Source of the DNA: Yersinia proxima
GTDB taxonomy: Bacteria > Pseudomonadota > Gammaproteobacteria > Enterobacterales > Enterobacteriaceae
Assembly (NCBI RefSeq): GCF_902170785.1
Contig: NZ_CABHYG010000001.1
Location: 186,001-250,000, forward strand
Length of the DNA stretch: 64,000 nucleotides
Direction of reading: 5' to 3'
The translations under genes and the position numbers were made by a program. The notes beneath the pieces were generated by a model. That model was not told where the DNA came from. It was given only the letters and a program-made list of their open reading frames with translations, and ran no database searches. Below are positions 1 to 9,380 of the stretch, piece by piece. How positions within the stretch are numbered: the stretch's first letter is position 1; each line of letters opens with the position of its first letter.

Positions 1-416
1 GACGGGTCTTTTAGGTCTTGCACAAATTTGCCATCGACCAGCACATTGATTAAATCAACCACTTGATGTTGGTCGGCGGTCAGTTCAGCCATTGTATAGC
101 CAGTCCAGACCCAAATATCTTTACCGTCGCACTCCTGGCGTACGCGTTTGACCAGTTGCAGAATGGCGGACAGATTTTGTGGATGCAGCGGGTCACCGCC
201 GGAGAGGGATAACCCTTGCCGGTGGATACGAGGATCGTTCAGATCCGCTATGATTTTATCTTCCATTTCTTGGGTAAATGGCTTACCCGAATTCAGCCGC
301 CAGGTGCTTTTGTTATAACAACCTACACATTCGTGTACGCAGCCAGAGACGAACAGCGTACAGCGAGTGCCAGGGCCATTTATAACGTCGACGCTATAAT
401 ATTGATGATAATTCAT
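1..416 (-). CDS. nrdG: Anaerobic ribonucleotide reductase-activating protein NrdG (3' end cut by window)
   Basis: Radical-SAM activase that makes the glycyl radical on NrdD under anaerobic conditions. Reading leftward from the ATG at 416-414, the protein begins MNYHQYYSVDVINGPGTRC and carries the cluster motif CVHECVGC (CxxxxCxxC spacing as read here), then SLSGGDPLHPQN, typical of this family. About 138 codons are visible and the C-terminus lies outside the window. It follows nrdD in the same direction, with an ERIC repeat between them, as in the usual nrdDG operon. Confidence is high from N-terminal sequence and synteny. Confidence 0.95.
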   Translation of the reverse strand, partial: MNYHQYYSVDVINGPGTRCTLFVSGCVHECVGCYNKSTWRLNSGKPFTQEMEDKIIADLNDPRIHRQGLSLSGGDPLHPQNLSAILQLVKRVRQECDGKDIWVWTGYTMAELTADQHQVVDLINVLVDGKFVQDLKDP

Positions 417-427
417 AATCAGTGCCT

Positions 428-546
428 CCCTCGTACTTGAAGCCGCAGGGGTGTTCGCTACGTTCACTTACCCGAATCACTTACATCAGTAAGCTCATCG
501 GGATAAGCTCGTTTGCTGCCTACCTGCAACTCCAATTACTTTGGGC
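428..546. repeat. ERIC (IRU) repeat between nrdD and nrdG
   Basis: Imperfect palindrome of about 120 bp with the ERIC landmarks: CTTGAAGCCGCAGG on the left, the central CACTTACATCAGTAAGCTCAT, and CTACCTGCAACTCCAATTAC on the right. It occupies almost the whole nrdD-nrdG spacer, so it would be transcribed inside the operon mRNA, where such elements can fold and affect message processing. Three further copies lie in this window (near 11.0, 12.0 and 15.6 kb). Confidence 0.8.
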
Positions 547-562
547 CTTCGTCTTTGGTGGG

Positions 563-2701
563 TTAGCCCAGTTGTCCGTTTGCCAAATGCTTAACGCGAC
601 GCTTCACTTCTTCTTGTTTGCCGGCGTTAAATGGGCGTGCATCCGGGCTACCCAAATAGCCACATACCCGACGGGTGACTGACACTTTTGATGGTTCATG
701 ATTACCGCATTTCGGGCAGGTGAAGCCCTTGCTGGTACAGGAGAATTCGCCGGTAAAACCGCACTCGTAGCATTCATCAATTGGTGTGTTGGTGCCGTAA
801 TATGGCACCCGGCTGTAGCTGTAATCCCAGACATCTTCCAGCGCTCTGAGGTTATGCTGCAAGTTAGGGTATTCGCCGTAACAGATGAAACCGCCGTTAG
901 CCAATGGAGGATAGGGCGCTTCGAAGTCCAGTTTGTCGTACGGGTTAACTTTCTTTTCAACATCCAGATGGAAGCTGTTGGTGTAATAGCCTTTGTCGGT
1001 GACACCTTCTACCACGCCAAATTCTGCGGTATCCAGGCGGCAGAAGCGGTCACAGAGGTTTTCGCTCGGTGTGCTGTACAGGCTAAAGGCGTAGCCAGTT
1101 TCTTCTTTCCAGCTATCCGTTGCTTGTCTCATGCGCTCGACGATAGCCACGCCTTTTGCACGTAACTTTTCGTCATCAAATACATGAGATTTATTGCCAA
1201 ACAGAGCATTAACCGTTTCATGAATACCAATAAAGCCCAGCGAGATAGATGCGCGGCCATTTTTGAAGATTTCAGAGATATTGTCATCCGCTTGCAAGCG
1301 CACACCGCAAGCCCCTTCCATATACAGGATAGGAGCCACGCGGGCTTTGATCCCTTCGAGTCGGGCAATGCGGGTCATTAAGGCTTTCTTGGCTAACAGC
1401 AGGCGTTCATCCAGTAATCGCCAGAATTTATCTTCATCACCTTGAGCTTCTAAAGCAATGCGCGGCAGGTTAAGGCTGATAACTCCCAAATTGTTACGGC
1501 CATCGTGGATCTGTTCGCCATTTTCTTCATAAACACCAAGGAAGCTACGGCAGCCCATTGGTGTTTTGAAGGAGCCGGTAACTTTAACCACTTGATCGTA
1601 ATTGAGAATATCTGGATACATGCGCTTGGTGGCACACTCAAGTGCTAACTGCTTGATATCGTAATTGGGATCGCCAAATTTATGGTTAAGGCCATCGCGG
1701 ATAGCAAACACCAGTTTTGGGAACACCGCAGTTTTACGGTTTTTGCCCAAACCAGCAATGCGATTACGCAGAATCGCCTGCTGAATCATGCGCGACTCCC
1801 AACTGGCACCTAACCCGAAGCCGAAGGTAACAAACGGTGTTTGGCCATTGGCGGTATGCAGGGTATTCACTTCATATTCCAGCGATTGGAAAGCGTCATA
1901 ACACTCTTTTTCGGTGCGTGACCGGGCATAGCCGTCAGCATCTGGAATCTGCCACTCTTCAGCGACCCGCTTGTGTTTATTGAAACTTTCGGTGACAAAC
2001 GGTGCCAAAATTTCATCGATGCGGTTAATGGTTGTGCCACCATAGATATGGCTGGCTACCTGCGCAATAATCTGCGCGGTCACTGCGGTAGCAGTAGAAA
2101 TGGATTTTGGTGGCTCTATTTCTGCGTTACCCATTTTAAAACCTTGGGTCAGCATCCCCTTGAGATCAATCAACATACAGTTGAACATCGGGAAAAATGG
2201 CGCGTAATCCAGATCGTGATAGTGAATTTCACCACGTTCATGAGCTAAAACCACGTCTCGCGGCAAAATATGTTGTTTGGCGTAGTGTTTCGCAACAATA
2301 CCAGCCAGCAGATCGCGCTGAGTTGGGATGACTTTGCTGTCTTTATTCGCATTTTCGTTCAGTAGCGCTTTGTTACTTTGCTCTACCAAACCTTGGATCT
2401 CCTGATTCAGGCGACCGCGCAGTTCGCGCGAGATATCCCGGTCATGGCGATATTCGATATAGGCTCGGGCGAGTTGCTTGTATTGACCTGCCATCAGCTG
2501 GTTTTCTACCGCAGTTTGGATATCGCGGATATCAACTTTCGGCTGGTTCTCCATCGTCTGAGCGACCACTCGGGCAACAGTTGCACAATAATCTGCGTCT
2601 ACCACGCCAACCGCTAGCGCTGCGCGCTCGACAGCTTCCTTGATTCGTACCTCATCAAAAGGTACCTGACAACCGTCCCGTTTAATCACTACTGTTTTCA
2701 C
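563..2701 (-). CDS. nrdD: Anaerobic ribonucleoside-triphosphate reductase NrdD
   Basis: Class III reductase, which reduces ribonucleoside triphosphates to deoxyribonucleotides without oxygen using a glycyl radical made by NrdG. The 712-residue length matches E. coli NrdD. Visible parts are an N-terminal ATP-cone (about 1-95, MKTVVIKRDGC...), the C-terminal zinc knuckle (CYECGF ... CPKCG) and the radical site RVCGYLG with Gly681. The start codon is GTG (2701-2699), preceded by AGGAG in the right place, and no better ATG exists. nrdG follows downstream. The upstream region holds two NrdR-like boxes and a weak FNR-like site, consistent with control by NrdR and oxygen. Confidence 0.97.
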   Translation of the reverse strand: MKTVVIKRDGCQVPFDEVRIKEAVERAALAVGVVDADYCATVARVVAQTMENQPKVDIRDIQTAVENQLMAGQYKQLARAYIEYRHDRDISRELRGRLNQEIQGLVEQSNKALLNENANKDSKVIPTQRDLLAGIVAKHYAKQHILPRDVVLAHERGEIHYHDLDYAPFFPMFNCMLIDLKGMLTQGFKMGNAEIEPPKSISTATAVTAQIIAQVASHIYGGTTINRIDEILAPFVTESFNKHKRVAEEWQIPDADGYARSRTEKECYDAFQSLEYEVNTLHTANGQTPFVTFGFGLGASWESRMIQQAILRNRIAGLGKNRKTAVFPKLVFAIRDGLNHKFGDPNYDIKQLALECATKRMYPDILNYDQVVKVTGSFKTPMGCRSFLGVYEENGEQIHDGRNNLGVISLNLPRIALEAQGDEDKFWRLLDERLLLAKKALMTRIARLEGIKARVAPILYMEGACGVRLQADDNISEIFKNGRASISLGFIGIHETVNALFGNKSHVFDDEKLRAKGVAIVERMRQATDSWKEETGYAFSLYSTPSENLCDRFCRLDTAEFGVVEGVTDKGYYTNSFHLDVEKKVNPYDKLDFEAPYPPLANGGFICYGEYPNLQHNLRALEDVWDYSYSRVPYYGTNTPIDECYECGFTGEFSCTSKGFTCPKCGNHEPSKVSVTRRVCGYLGSPDARPFNAGKQEEVKRRVKHLANGQLG

Positions 2702-2812
2702 AATGTCGCTCCTGTATCCTGCCGCGTAGGATTAGCCCCAAAACAATCTTATCCACAAGGCAAACCGCAGCACATAAGGGCTGCGAGGGGGTGTGGATGG
2801 TTTTGTGGATAA

Positions 2813-2859
2813 CTACTATATATAGGTGTGTTAATTCCCATAGACACTATATATGGGTA
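2813..2859 (-). promoter_or_regulatory. Two NrdR-like boxes upstream of nrdD
   Basis: Two AT-rich near-palindromes, CTACTATATATAGGTG (2813-2828) and ACACTATATATGGGTA (2844-2859), resemble the NrdR box consensus acaCwAtATaTwGtgt. Their centres are 31 bp apart, about three helical turns, the spacing expected for cooperative NrdR binding. They lie 110-160 bp upstream of the nrdD start. Binding is inferred from sequence and position. Confidence 0.8.
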
Positions 2860-2884
2860 ATGACAGAAGTGACAGTCAACATAA

Positions 2885-2898
2885 TTGACCTAGAACAA
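2885..2898 (-). promoter_or_regulatory. Possible FNR site upstream of nrdD
   Basis: TTGACCTAGAACAA matches the FNR consensus TTGAT-N4-ATCAA with two mismatches. It lies just upstream of the NrdR boxes, where a site activating an anaerobically expressed promoter reading leftward would sit. It is weak on sequence alone; position and known FNR control of E. coli nrdDG are the support. Confidence 0.35.
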
Positions 2899-2984
2899 GG
2901 AAATCAGCTTTAGGTTTATTCCCTGTTCAGTGCATCACAAAATGGACATTTTTATGCCACTTTTTTTGCACAAAATAGGATGAG

Positions 2985-3059
2985 TTAGCGCTTCATTGGG
3001 CGGAACTGTTCCAGCAAAAAATCGATCCAAACGCGCACCCGCGGGGGTAAATCGGCAGA
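2985..3059 (-). pseudogene. 3' remnant of a LysR-type regulator gene
   Basis: Minus-strand frame ending at the TAA at 2987-2985 reads ADLPPRVRVWIDFLLEQF..., the typical C-terminal helix of LysR-family regulators (LPPRVRxFIDFL). Only about 24 codons remain. Homology stops abruptly near 3060, where an unrelated plus-strand fragment begins. This is a deletion scar. Confidence 0.6.
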
Positions 3060-3060
3060 G

Positions 3061-3261
3061 GTATACAGTGAAGATCCGGTCCGCTATCGTTTTAACTCAA
3101 TGTTATCAGATAGCGGTGTGCAATTGCGTGAGCGGCTAGATCCCGACAGTGAGTACCGCGTCATCTATGACTATGATGACCAAACTGTGGAAATACTGGC
3201 TTTTGTCAGTATAAAACAAGATTTAGAACGGTTTATCTACCGCTACCTCATGTTTCGATAG
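3061..3261 (+). pseudogene. C-terminal fragment of a small protein, possibly RelE/ParE-type toxin
   Basis: Open frame of 66 codons ending at TAG 3259-3261, reading ...EYRVIYDYDDQTVEILAF then SIKQDLERFIYRYLMFR. The pattern 'YRVIYDYDDQTVEIL' followed by a basic C-terminus resembles the last strands of RelE/ParE-type toxins, but this is only a motif impression. No ribosome-binding site or usual start codon is seen at the 5' end, and no antitoxin gene adjoins. It directly abuts the LysR remnant, so it is most likely the 3' piece of a deleted gene. Confidence 0.3.
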
Positions 3262-3316
3262 CATTCACTACTCGGTTTTGCCGGGTACTGAACGGCCTTT
3301 GTTGCCCTATAAAGTG

Positions 3317-4033
3317 CTACCCCATAAAATGTTCCGCCAACTCAAGATCCCGCCGCGTAAACTCTCTCACAATTTTCCCACTCTCCATCATGGCTGCGCG
3401 CTCGGACATATGTGCCACCACATCACTGTCATGGCTGACCAACAAATAGGTCATACCGTGTTCGCGTTTCAAATGATTGAGTAGATTGAGGATTTCCGCT
3501 TGCACTGACATATCTAATGCTGAGGTCGGTTCATCCAGCAGCAGCAGTTTCGGCCGCAATAGCAGGGCGCGGGCGATGGCAATGCGCTGGCGCTGGCCAC
3601 CGGAAAATTGATGCGGGTAGCGCTGCGCCGCCGATGCCGGTAAGCCCACTTGCTCTAAAGCCTGATCAATGCGCCGCTGGATATTTTGCTCACCGTGAAT
3701 CTTTAGCGGCTCACCCAGTGTGCGCTGAATATTATGTTGAGGATGCAGTGATGCATAAGGGTCTTGGAATACCATCTGCACATCTTTACGCAATTGGCCG
3801 ACGAAACGTTGCCCCGGTTGCAATGGTTGGCCCAGCAAGGTTATCTCGCCTTGCCACTCCCGCTGTAAACCGGCCAAAGTACGTAATACGGTAGATTTAC
3901 CGCAGCCAGATGCCCCAATCAGGCTGAATGTTTCACCTGCTTCAACCGCAAAACTGACCGACTCAACCGCTGTTTTTAGCTGATTCTTTTGGGCAAAACT
4001 GACGCGTAGATTTTTGACTTCAATCAGTGCCAC
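3317..4033 (-). CDS. ABC importer ATPase (Dpp/Opp/Nik family), second ATPase
   Basis: One of the two ATPase subunits of a peptide/nickel-type importer, 238 aa, cytoplasmic at the membrane. Visible motifs are Walker A GASGCGKST, signature FSGGQRQRIAIA, Walker B LLLLDEPTSALD and the switch-histidine segment VSHDSDVV. It overlaps the end of the upstream ATPase gene by 14 bp and is the last gene of the five-gene operon. At 238 aa it is nearer to NikE/short DppF than to full OppF, and it lacks the long C-terminal oligopeptide extension. Substrate cannot be told from sequence. Confidence 0.88.
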   Translation of the reverse strand: MALIEVKNLRVSFAQKNQLKTAVESVSFAVEAGETFSLIGASGCGKSTVLRTLAGLQREWQGEITLLGQPLQPGQRFVGQLRKDVQMVFQDPYASLHPQHNIQRTLGEPLKIHGEQNIQRRIDQALEQVGLPASAAQRYPHQFSGGQRQRIAIARALLLRPKLLLLDEPTSALDMSVQAEILNLLNHLKREHGMTYLLVSHDSDVVAHMSERAAMMESGKIVREFTRRDLELAEHFMG

Positions 4034-4898
4034 GGGAACCTCCAGAGAAATCAGCGCTGCGATCTAATACCGGCAGATCCGTGCCATAGGTACTGGCATT
4101 TGGGCGGCAAGCCCATAAGGTATGGGTATAAGGGTGAGTTGAATGGGGCAGGTCAGCTGCTGCGCCTTGATCTACCAGTTTCCCCTGATACATCACCAAC
4201 ACGCGATGGCAATGCTCGGCGACTAACGGCAGATCGTGGCTGATCAACAACAAACTCATATTGCGCTGCTCAGTCTGTTCGACAATCAACTCCAGTATTT
4301 GATTACGCAATTTGGCGTCCAATGCGGAGGTTGGCTCATCGGCAATTAATACCCGTGGGTTATTCACTAAAGCGATAGCTAACATGGCTCGTTGGCCCAT
4401 ACCGCCAGAAAGTTGGCCGGGATAACTGTGCCAGGCACTTTCATTGAGTCCGACCGAGGCTAGCGCATTCAATACTCGCTCGCGGGTATCCGCGCGGGAA
4501 AGGGTGTTATGCAGCAGCAGGGATTCTTCAATTTGTTTCCCCACGGTTCGTACCGGATTCAGCGCATAGCGCGGATCTTGCAGTACCATAGCAATTTCGC
4601 TGCCACGTAATGCGCCCCATTGTTTCGGTTTCAACTGCAATAGGTCGTGTTCGATAACTTGACCTGAATTGCCCTGTTGATCGGTGTTATCAGCATAATA
4701 ACTGAGCTTGTTAGCACTGACTTTGCCCGGAGCACGAACTAATCCCATCAATGCTCTGGCGGTAATGGACTTGCCCGAACCGGACTCACCCACCAGTGCA
4801 ACCCGTTCGCGACCGAGATGGAATGAAATATTATCCACCACTCGCTGTTGCTGGAAATCGACACAGAGATTGTCGACGGCAAAAATTTTATCAGTCAT
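4020..4898 (-). CDS. ABC importer ATPase (Dpp/Opp/Nik family), first ATPase
   Basis: First ATPase of the importer, about 292 aa. Start chosen at ATG 4898 (MTDKIFAVDNLCV); a start 30 bp upstream would add a non-homologous peptide. Walker A is GESGSGKS, followed by TARALMG. The signature reads LSGGMGQRAMLA, and Walker B is VLIADEPTSALD. The C-terminus has the HPYTHTLWACRP pattern of the family's oligopeptide/dipeptide extension. It overlaps the permease gene upstream by 8 bp, indicating translational coupling. Confidence 0.88.
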   Translation of the reverse strand: MTDKIFAVDNLCVDFQQQRVVDNISFHLGRERVALVGESGSGKSITARALMGLVRAPGKVSANKLSYYADNTDQQGNSGQVIEHDLLQLKPKQWGALRGSEIAMVLQDPRYALNPVRTVGKQIEESLLLHNTLSRADTRERVLNALASVGLNESAWHSYPGQLSGGMGQRAMLAIALVNNPRVLIADEPTSALDAKLRNQILELIVEQTEQRNMSLLLISHDLPLVAEHCHRVLVMYQGKLVDQGAAADLPHSTHPYTHTLWACRPNASTYGTDLPVLDRSADFSGGSRGTD

Positions 4899-5730
4899 GG
4901 TGAGGGTCCAAAATATCGCGCAGGCCATCGCCTAACAGATTAAATGCCATACTGCTCAGTAAGATAGCGCAACCCGGAATGGCGGCAATCCACCATTGGT
5001 CAAAGATAACCTGCATGCCATCCGCGACCATGGAACCCCATTCTGACATGGGCGGGCGCGCCCCTAATCCGAGGAAGCCAAGACCTGCCGCAGCCAGAAT
5101 AATACCGGCTAAATCCAATGCCAGGCGCACCACCGCAGAAGGAAGGCACATAGGGAGAATATGACCCCACAGTAACCGCAACCCTTTGATTCCCATCATT
5201 TCAGCTGCGGCCAGATAATCACTTTTACGTAATAACTGAATCTCAGCTCTGGCCTGACGGGCATAGGCCGGCCAAGTGGTCAGGGCCAATGCCAGCGCAC
5301 CGTTAATTAAACCGGGGCCAAGCATGGCAACAAAAGCAAAAGCCAGAATCAGCCGTGGCATTGACATCACCACATCGGTAACGCGCATCAGAATACGTTC
5401 GAGCCAGCCGCCGTAATAACCAGAAAGCACTCCGACCAGTAAGCCGAGCGGCAAGGTTATGACGGTAACCAGCAGCACCAACCCCAAGGTAGGGCGCGTG
5501 CCGTAAATCAGGCGCGACAGCATATCGCGGCCATAACTGTCAGTTCCCAGCCAGTGAACTGCGCCCGGAGGTAGCAACCGGTCGGCTGCGTTTTGCCAGT
5601 TGGGATCAAATGGTGCCAGCCACGGGGCGAAAATCGCGATAAACACCAGTGAGGAGAGAATAAATAGCCCAATGCTGGTGGAGGGGGAACGCTTTAGCGT
5701 GTGGCAGATTTTTGTTATCGGTATCGACAT
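4891..5730 (-). CDS. ABC importer permease (DppC/NikC type)
   Basis: Inner-membrane permease, 279 aa. It has an N-terminal transmembrane helix (about 20-41), the OppBC core with several helices, and the EAA loop region 'AAAEMMGIKGLRLLWGHILP' that contacts an ATPase. The ending GDGLRDILDP is the standard C-terminus of DppC/OppC/NikC proteins. One base separates it from the upstream permease stop/start region, so the two permeases are co-translated. It pairs with the 349-aa permease to form the channel. Confidence 0.9.
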   Translation of the reverse strand: MSIPITKICHTLKRSPSTSIGLFILSSLVFIAIFAPWLAPFDPNWQNAADRLLPPGAVHWLGTDSYGRDMLSRLIYGTRPTLGLVLLVTVITLPLGLLVGVLSGYYGGWLERILMRVTDVVMSMPRLILAFAFVAMLGPGLINGALALALTTWPAYARQARAEIQLLRKSDYLAAAEMMGIKGLRLLWGHILPMCLPSAVVRLALDLAGIILAAAGLGFLGLGARPPMSEWGSMVADGMQVIFDQWWIAAIPGCAILLSSMAFNLLGDGLRDILDPHHD

Positions 5731-5731
5731 A

Positions 5732-6781
5732 TCAGCGCGTTCTCGGATCCAGCAAGCGGACCAGCAGATCCGTCACATTGTTAATCAAAATAAAGCACAT
5801 ACCCAGCAACAGTGTTCCGCCCATAATGGCCGTGGTGTCTCCGGCAAACAGCGCGCTGGTCAGATAACGGCCAATGCCCGGCCAGGCAAAAACGGTTTCG
5901 GTGAGCACCGCACCTTCCAACATGCTGGTATAGGCCAGAGCAATCACTGTCAGCAAGGTGCCACGGATATTCGGCAGTACATGCGTCAATAAAATCCGCA
6001 TCTCGCCCGCGCCTTTGGCTCTTGCCAGTGTGATGTACTCTTTATTCAGTTCACTCAGACAAGCTGAACGTGTCAGGCGAGTAATACTGGCAAGCGCGTA
6101 ATAAGAGAGCAGGGAAACCGGTAAGATCAAATGAGCCAGAGCATTACTAAAGGCACCAGCATCACCTGAGCGCCAGGTATCGATCAGGGCAAAACCGGTT
6201 GTGGCTTCCACGGTATATTGATAAATATCATCGAGACGGCCAGGGCCGGGGCTCCATTGCAGGCGTGCATAAAATAGCAATAGCATCAGCAGGCCAAGCC
6301 AGAAGATAGGAACCGAATTCCCTAGCAAGGTGATAAAGCGGATAGTGGCATCCAGTTTGCTACCCGCCCAGCGCGCGCACAATAAGCCGAGGATAACTCC
6401 CAGTGCTGCGCCAATGACTAGCGATAATGTTGCCAGTTCCAATGAGGCAGGGAAAACGGTCAACAGATCTTGTAATACCGGCTGACCGCTGGCGCTGGCG
6501 ACACCCAGATCCCCATGAGCCAGCCGTTCCAGATAATGCCAGAACTGAACCGGTAAAGGTTTATCCAACCCAAGTTGTTGTTTAACTTGCTGATAAGTGG
6601 CCTCACTGGCGTGGTCGCCCACGATTTGCAGCACTCTGTCCACCGGCGACAGTGCCGACAGGAAAAAGGTGATAACCAGTAGACCGAATAAGGTCAGGGC
6701 CAGGGTGAATAATCCCTGTAAAAACCCCCAAAGACGACGCCGGGATAGGGTTCCCGGCGTTTGATTTAGTGCGACAGACAT
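5732..6781 (-). CDS. ABC importer permease (DppB/NikB type)
   Basis: Inner-membrane permease, 349 aa, of the DppB/OppB/NikB family. It has an N-terminal helix after a basic cytoplasmic stretch (RRRLWGFLQGLF), the core helices, and the ATPase-contact loop 'YITLARAKGAGEMRILLTHV'. The C-terminus NNVTDLLVRLLDPRTR is family-typical. It follows the binding-protein gene after about 50 bp in the same direction. Confidence 0.9.
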   Translation of the reverse strand: MSVALNQTPGTLSRRRLWGFLQGLFTLALTLFGLLVITFFLSALSPVDRVLQIVGDHASEATYQQVKQQLGLDKPLPVQFWHYLERLAHGDLGVASASGQPVLQDLLTVFPASLELATLSLVIGAALGVILGLLCARWAGSKLDATIRFITLLGNSVPIFWLGLLMLLLFYARLQWSPGPGRLDDIYQYTVEATTGFALIDTWRSGDAGAFSNALAHLILPVSLLSYYALASITRLTRSACLSELNKEYITLARAKGAGEMRILLTHVLPNIRGTLLTVIALAYTSMLEGAVLTETVFAWPGIGRYLTSALFAGDTTAIMGGTLLLGMCFILINNVTDLLVRLLDPRTR

Positions 6782-6830
6782 CGACTAGCAACTCACTTAT
6801 ATTTCATAAGACTTTATTGATAGATCAGCA

Positions 6831-8399
6831 CTACTTGCTGACGCGGTCATAATAGACCATATCTGCATTCAGACCTTGTTGATAGCCTTTTACATTATCT
6901 CGTAGCACAACTTGTGCTTTGGCTTGATCAATAAAGATATAAGGCGAGTTCTTTTGCAGCTCTTCCTGTAACTGAGTGTAGAGCGCGGTGCGCTTGGCCG
7001 GATCAGCCTCGGCGACTGCCGCCAATGTTTGTTTATTCAGCTCAGGAATAACCCAGCCGTTTAAACCGGCAACAGTACTGCTCTTACCGTCATTATAGGC
7101 AAAGGCGCTGGCATTTGAGTGTGCATCGAAGTAGTCCGGGATCCACAGACGGATAGCAGACTGATGCTGTTTGGCACGTACGCGGCCATACACCTGGCTA
7201 CCAGCGGCTGGTAATAACACCAATTTCACGCCACCTTGGGCAAAGCTGGCTTGCAGCGACTGAGCAATTGTAATGAATGGCGGTTTGTTCTCCACATCCA
7301 GCGTCAGCGTGGCATCTTTAATACCAGCTTTGGTCAGAATTTCTTTGGCTTTAGCGGGATCAAAGGTGAACGGATTGCTTTCCAGCGCACCCGGTAACCC
7401 CACTGGCAAGAAACTTTGGTGTACAAAATACTGGCCTTTCAGCAAATCTTTGGTAATCCCCTGATAATCAACCAAATATCGGGCAGCCTGCCAGAATTCA
7501 GGTTTGCTCAACAGCGGATTGGCCTGATTGGCCGTATTAAATACCAGATAATTTTGTTCGGCAGACGGGATCTCGACAACTTGAATACCCGCCTGGGTTT
7601 TCAGTGCCGCAGTTTGGTCTGGCCCTAATTCACGCGCGATATCAGCATCACCTTGCTGGATCAGCAGGCGACGAGCACTTGGATCGGGAACGTTTTTAAT
7701 AATGATATTTTTAATCAGAGGCTTATCGCCAGGAGATGTCGGATTGGCGTCCAGTACGATGGCCTGATGCGGTTGATAAACACGCATTTTGAATGGGCCA
7801 CTACCGGCTGAATGCATTTTCAACCAGGCATTACCATAGTCGTCATCTTTTACATTAGCGGTCACCGCTTTTTTATCAACAATTGAGGCAATGGGGGTTG
7901 ATAAAATATTCAGCGCAACTGCGGGGCTGACATCTGCACTCCAGCTCAGTTGCACGGTGTTGTTATCAATTTTCTTCAAATGCTGATCGATATTACTCGC
8001 ATCCCAGCCCAAGACATTCAGGATAAAAGCCGGTGAACGGTTCATCTTGACAGCGCGATTAAAGGAATAAATCACGTCATCGGCTTGCACCGGATTGCCG
8101 GAGGCAAATACTGCCTGCGGACGTAATTTTACCGTAAGGGTTTTTGCCGCGGCATCGCCCTGCCAGCTTTCTGCAAGAACGGGTTCTATTTTTGCCGGAT
8201 TATCACGATCGGCTTGCACCAGCCGCTGATAAAGACTTGGTACGGTCTGAATACTGGATAGCTCATTACTTTCAGCCGGATCAAGGCTCACGATATCATC
8301 CAGGGATTGCACCACAACCAGAGTATCTGGCGGCGTTGCTGCCAGTGCACTGCCAGATAGTGCTGTCAAAACCAATAGTGACAGAATTTTAGCTTTCAT
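6831..8399 (-). CDS. Periplasmic substrate-binding protein of a peptide/nickel-type ABC importer
   Basis: SBP_bac_5-family binding protein that captures substrate in the periplasm for the permeases encoded downstream. Start set at ATG 8399 because it gives a clean signal peptide (MKAKILSLLVLTALSGSALA, cleavage before ATPP) and has GGGAG just upstream; an upstream in-frame extension to 8534 would bury the signal. Mature features are LAESW early, VQADDVIYSFNRAV and the C-terminal FIDQAKAQVVLRDNVKGY, typical of the family. About 522 aa. The substrate (peptide, metal chelate or other) is undetermined. First gene of the operon 8399 to 3317. Confidence 0.9.
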   Translation of the reverse strand: MKAKILSLLVLTALSGSALAATPPDTLVVVQSLDDIVSLDPAESNELSSIQTVPSLYQRLVQADRDNPAKIEPVLAESWQGDAAAKTLTVKLRPQAVFASGNPVQADDVIYSFNRAVKMNRSPAFILNVLGWDASNIDQHLKKIDNNTVQLSWSADVSPAVALNILSTPIASIVDKKAVTANVKDDDYGNAWLKMHSAGSGPFKMRVYQPHQAIVLDANPTSPGDKPLIKNIIIKNVPDPSARRLLIQQGDADIARELGPDQTAALKTQAGIQVVEIPSAEQNYLVFNTANQANPLLSKPEFWQAARYLVDYQGITKDLLKGQYFVHQSFLPVGLPGALESNPFTFDPAKAKEILTKAGIKDATLTLDVENKPPFITIAQSLQASFAQGGVKLVLLPAAGSQVYGRVRAKQHQSAIRLWIPDYFDAHSNASAFAYNDGKSSTVAGLNGWVIPELNKQTLAAVAEADPAKRTALYTQLQEELQKNSPYIFIDQAKAQVVLRDNVKGYQQGLNADMVYYDRVSK

Positions 8400-8693
8400 T
8401 GAGACTCCCTGAAATGGATTGAACCATCGTATTTTTAAAATATAGCGGGTGTAATAACACCAATGGGAAATTATTGTTTTTTCGACTATTTCATCGCAGT
8501 TTCTCACGATAATAGCTTTGCCGTCTGTGGTCAAAGTCTCAACAGTTATTTGTTATAACAATTAGTGATAAAGAAATATTGTATAAATGTAATGATTCTG
8601 CGGCGATTTAATACTGATAGTAGAACCCCATGTAAGCAATACCACAGGCTGTTTCGGCATAAATAAATGTTAGAGACTTCCCACTAAATATAG

Positions 8694-9207
<514 letters not shown>

Positions 9208-9214
9208 GCTATTT

Positions 9215-9320
9215 CACTTGCCAGCTTGAGCTTCGGGCAGTGCTCGCCGCCGTCACATACTCCGTGTATGCTCCGTTGGCTGCGCGCTGTCCGCACTCAA
9301 TCTGCCTGCGCCAATAACGC
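9215..9320. repeat. Palindrome-rich intergenic sequence after tabA
   Basis: Short imperfect inverted stretches, for example ACATACTCCGTGTATG, and a G+C-rich segment (GGCTGCGCGCTGTCCGC) give a structured intergenic sequence resembling small palindromic repeats of enterobacteria. It is not an ERIC. The assignment to a repeat family is a guess. Confidence 0.3.
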
Positions 9321-9345
9321 CTATTGATTAGGTGTGAAAATAATT

Positions 9346-9372
9346 AAAAGCCGACACATCAGCTGCCGGCCT
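9346..9372 (-). terminator. argI terminator
   Basis: On the minus strand, GCCGGCA-gctgatg-TGTCGGC (one mismatch) is followed by TTTTAATT, just beyond the argI stop codon at 9381. This is the layout of a Rho-independent terminator. Confidence 0.75.
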
Positions 9373-9380
9373 CATCATGA

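Noticed and set aside
216-1165. Open frames antisense to nrdG and nrdD (for example 698-1165 plus)
   Set aside because: They lie entirely opposite conserved coding sequence, lack ribosome-binding sites and show no family features.
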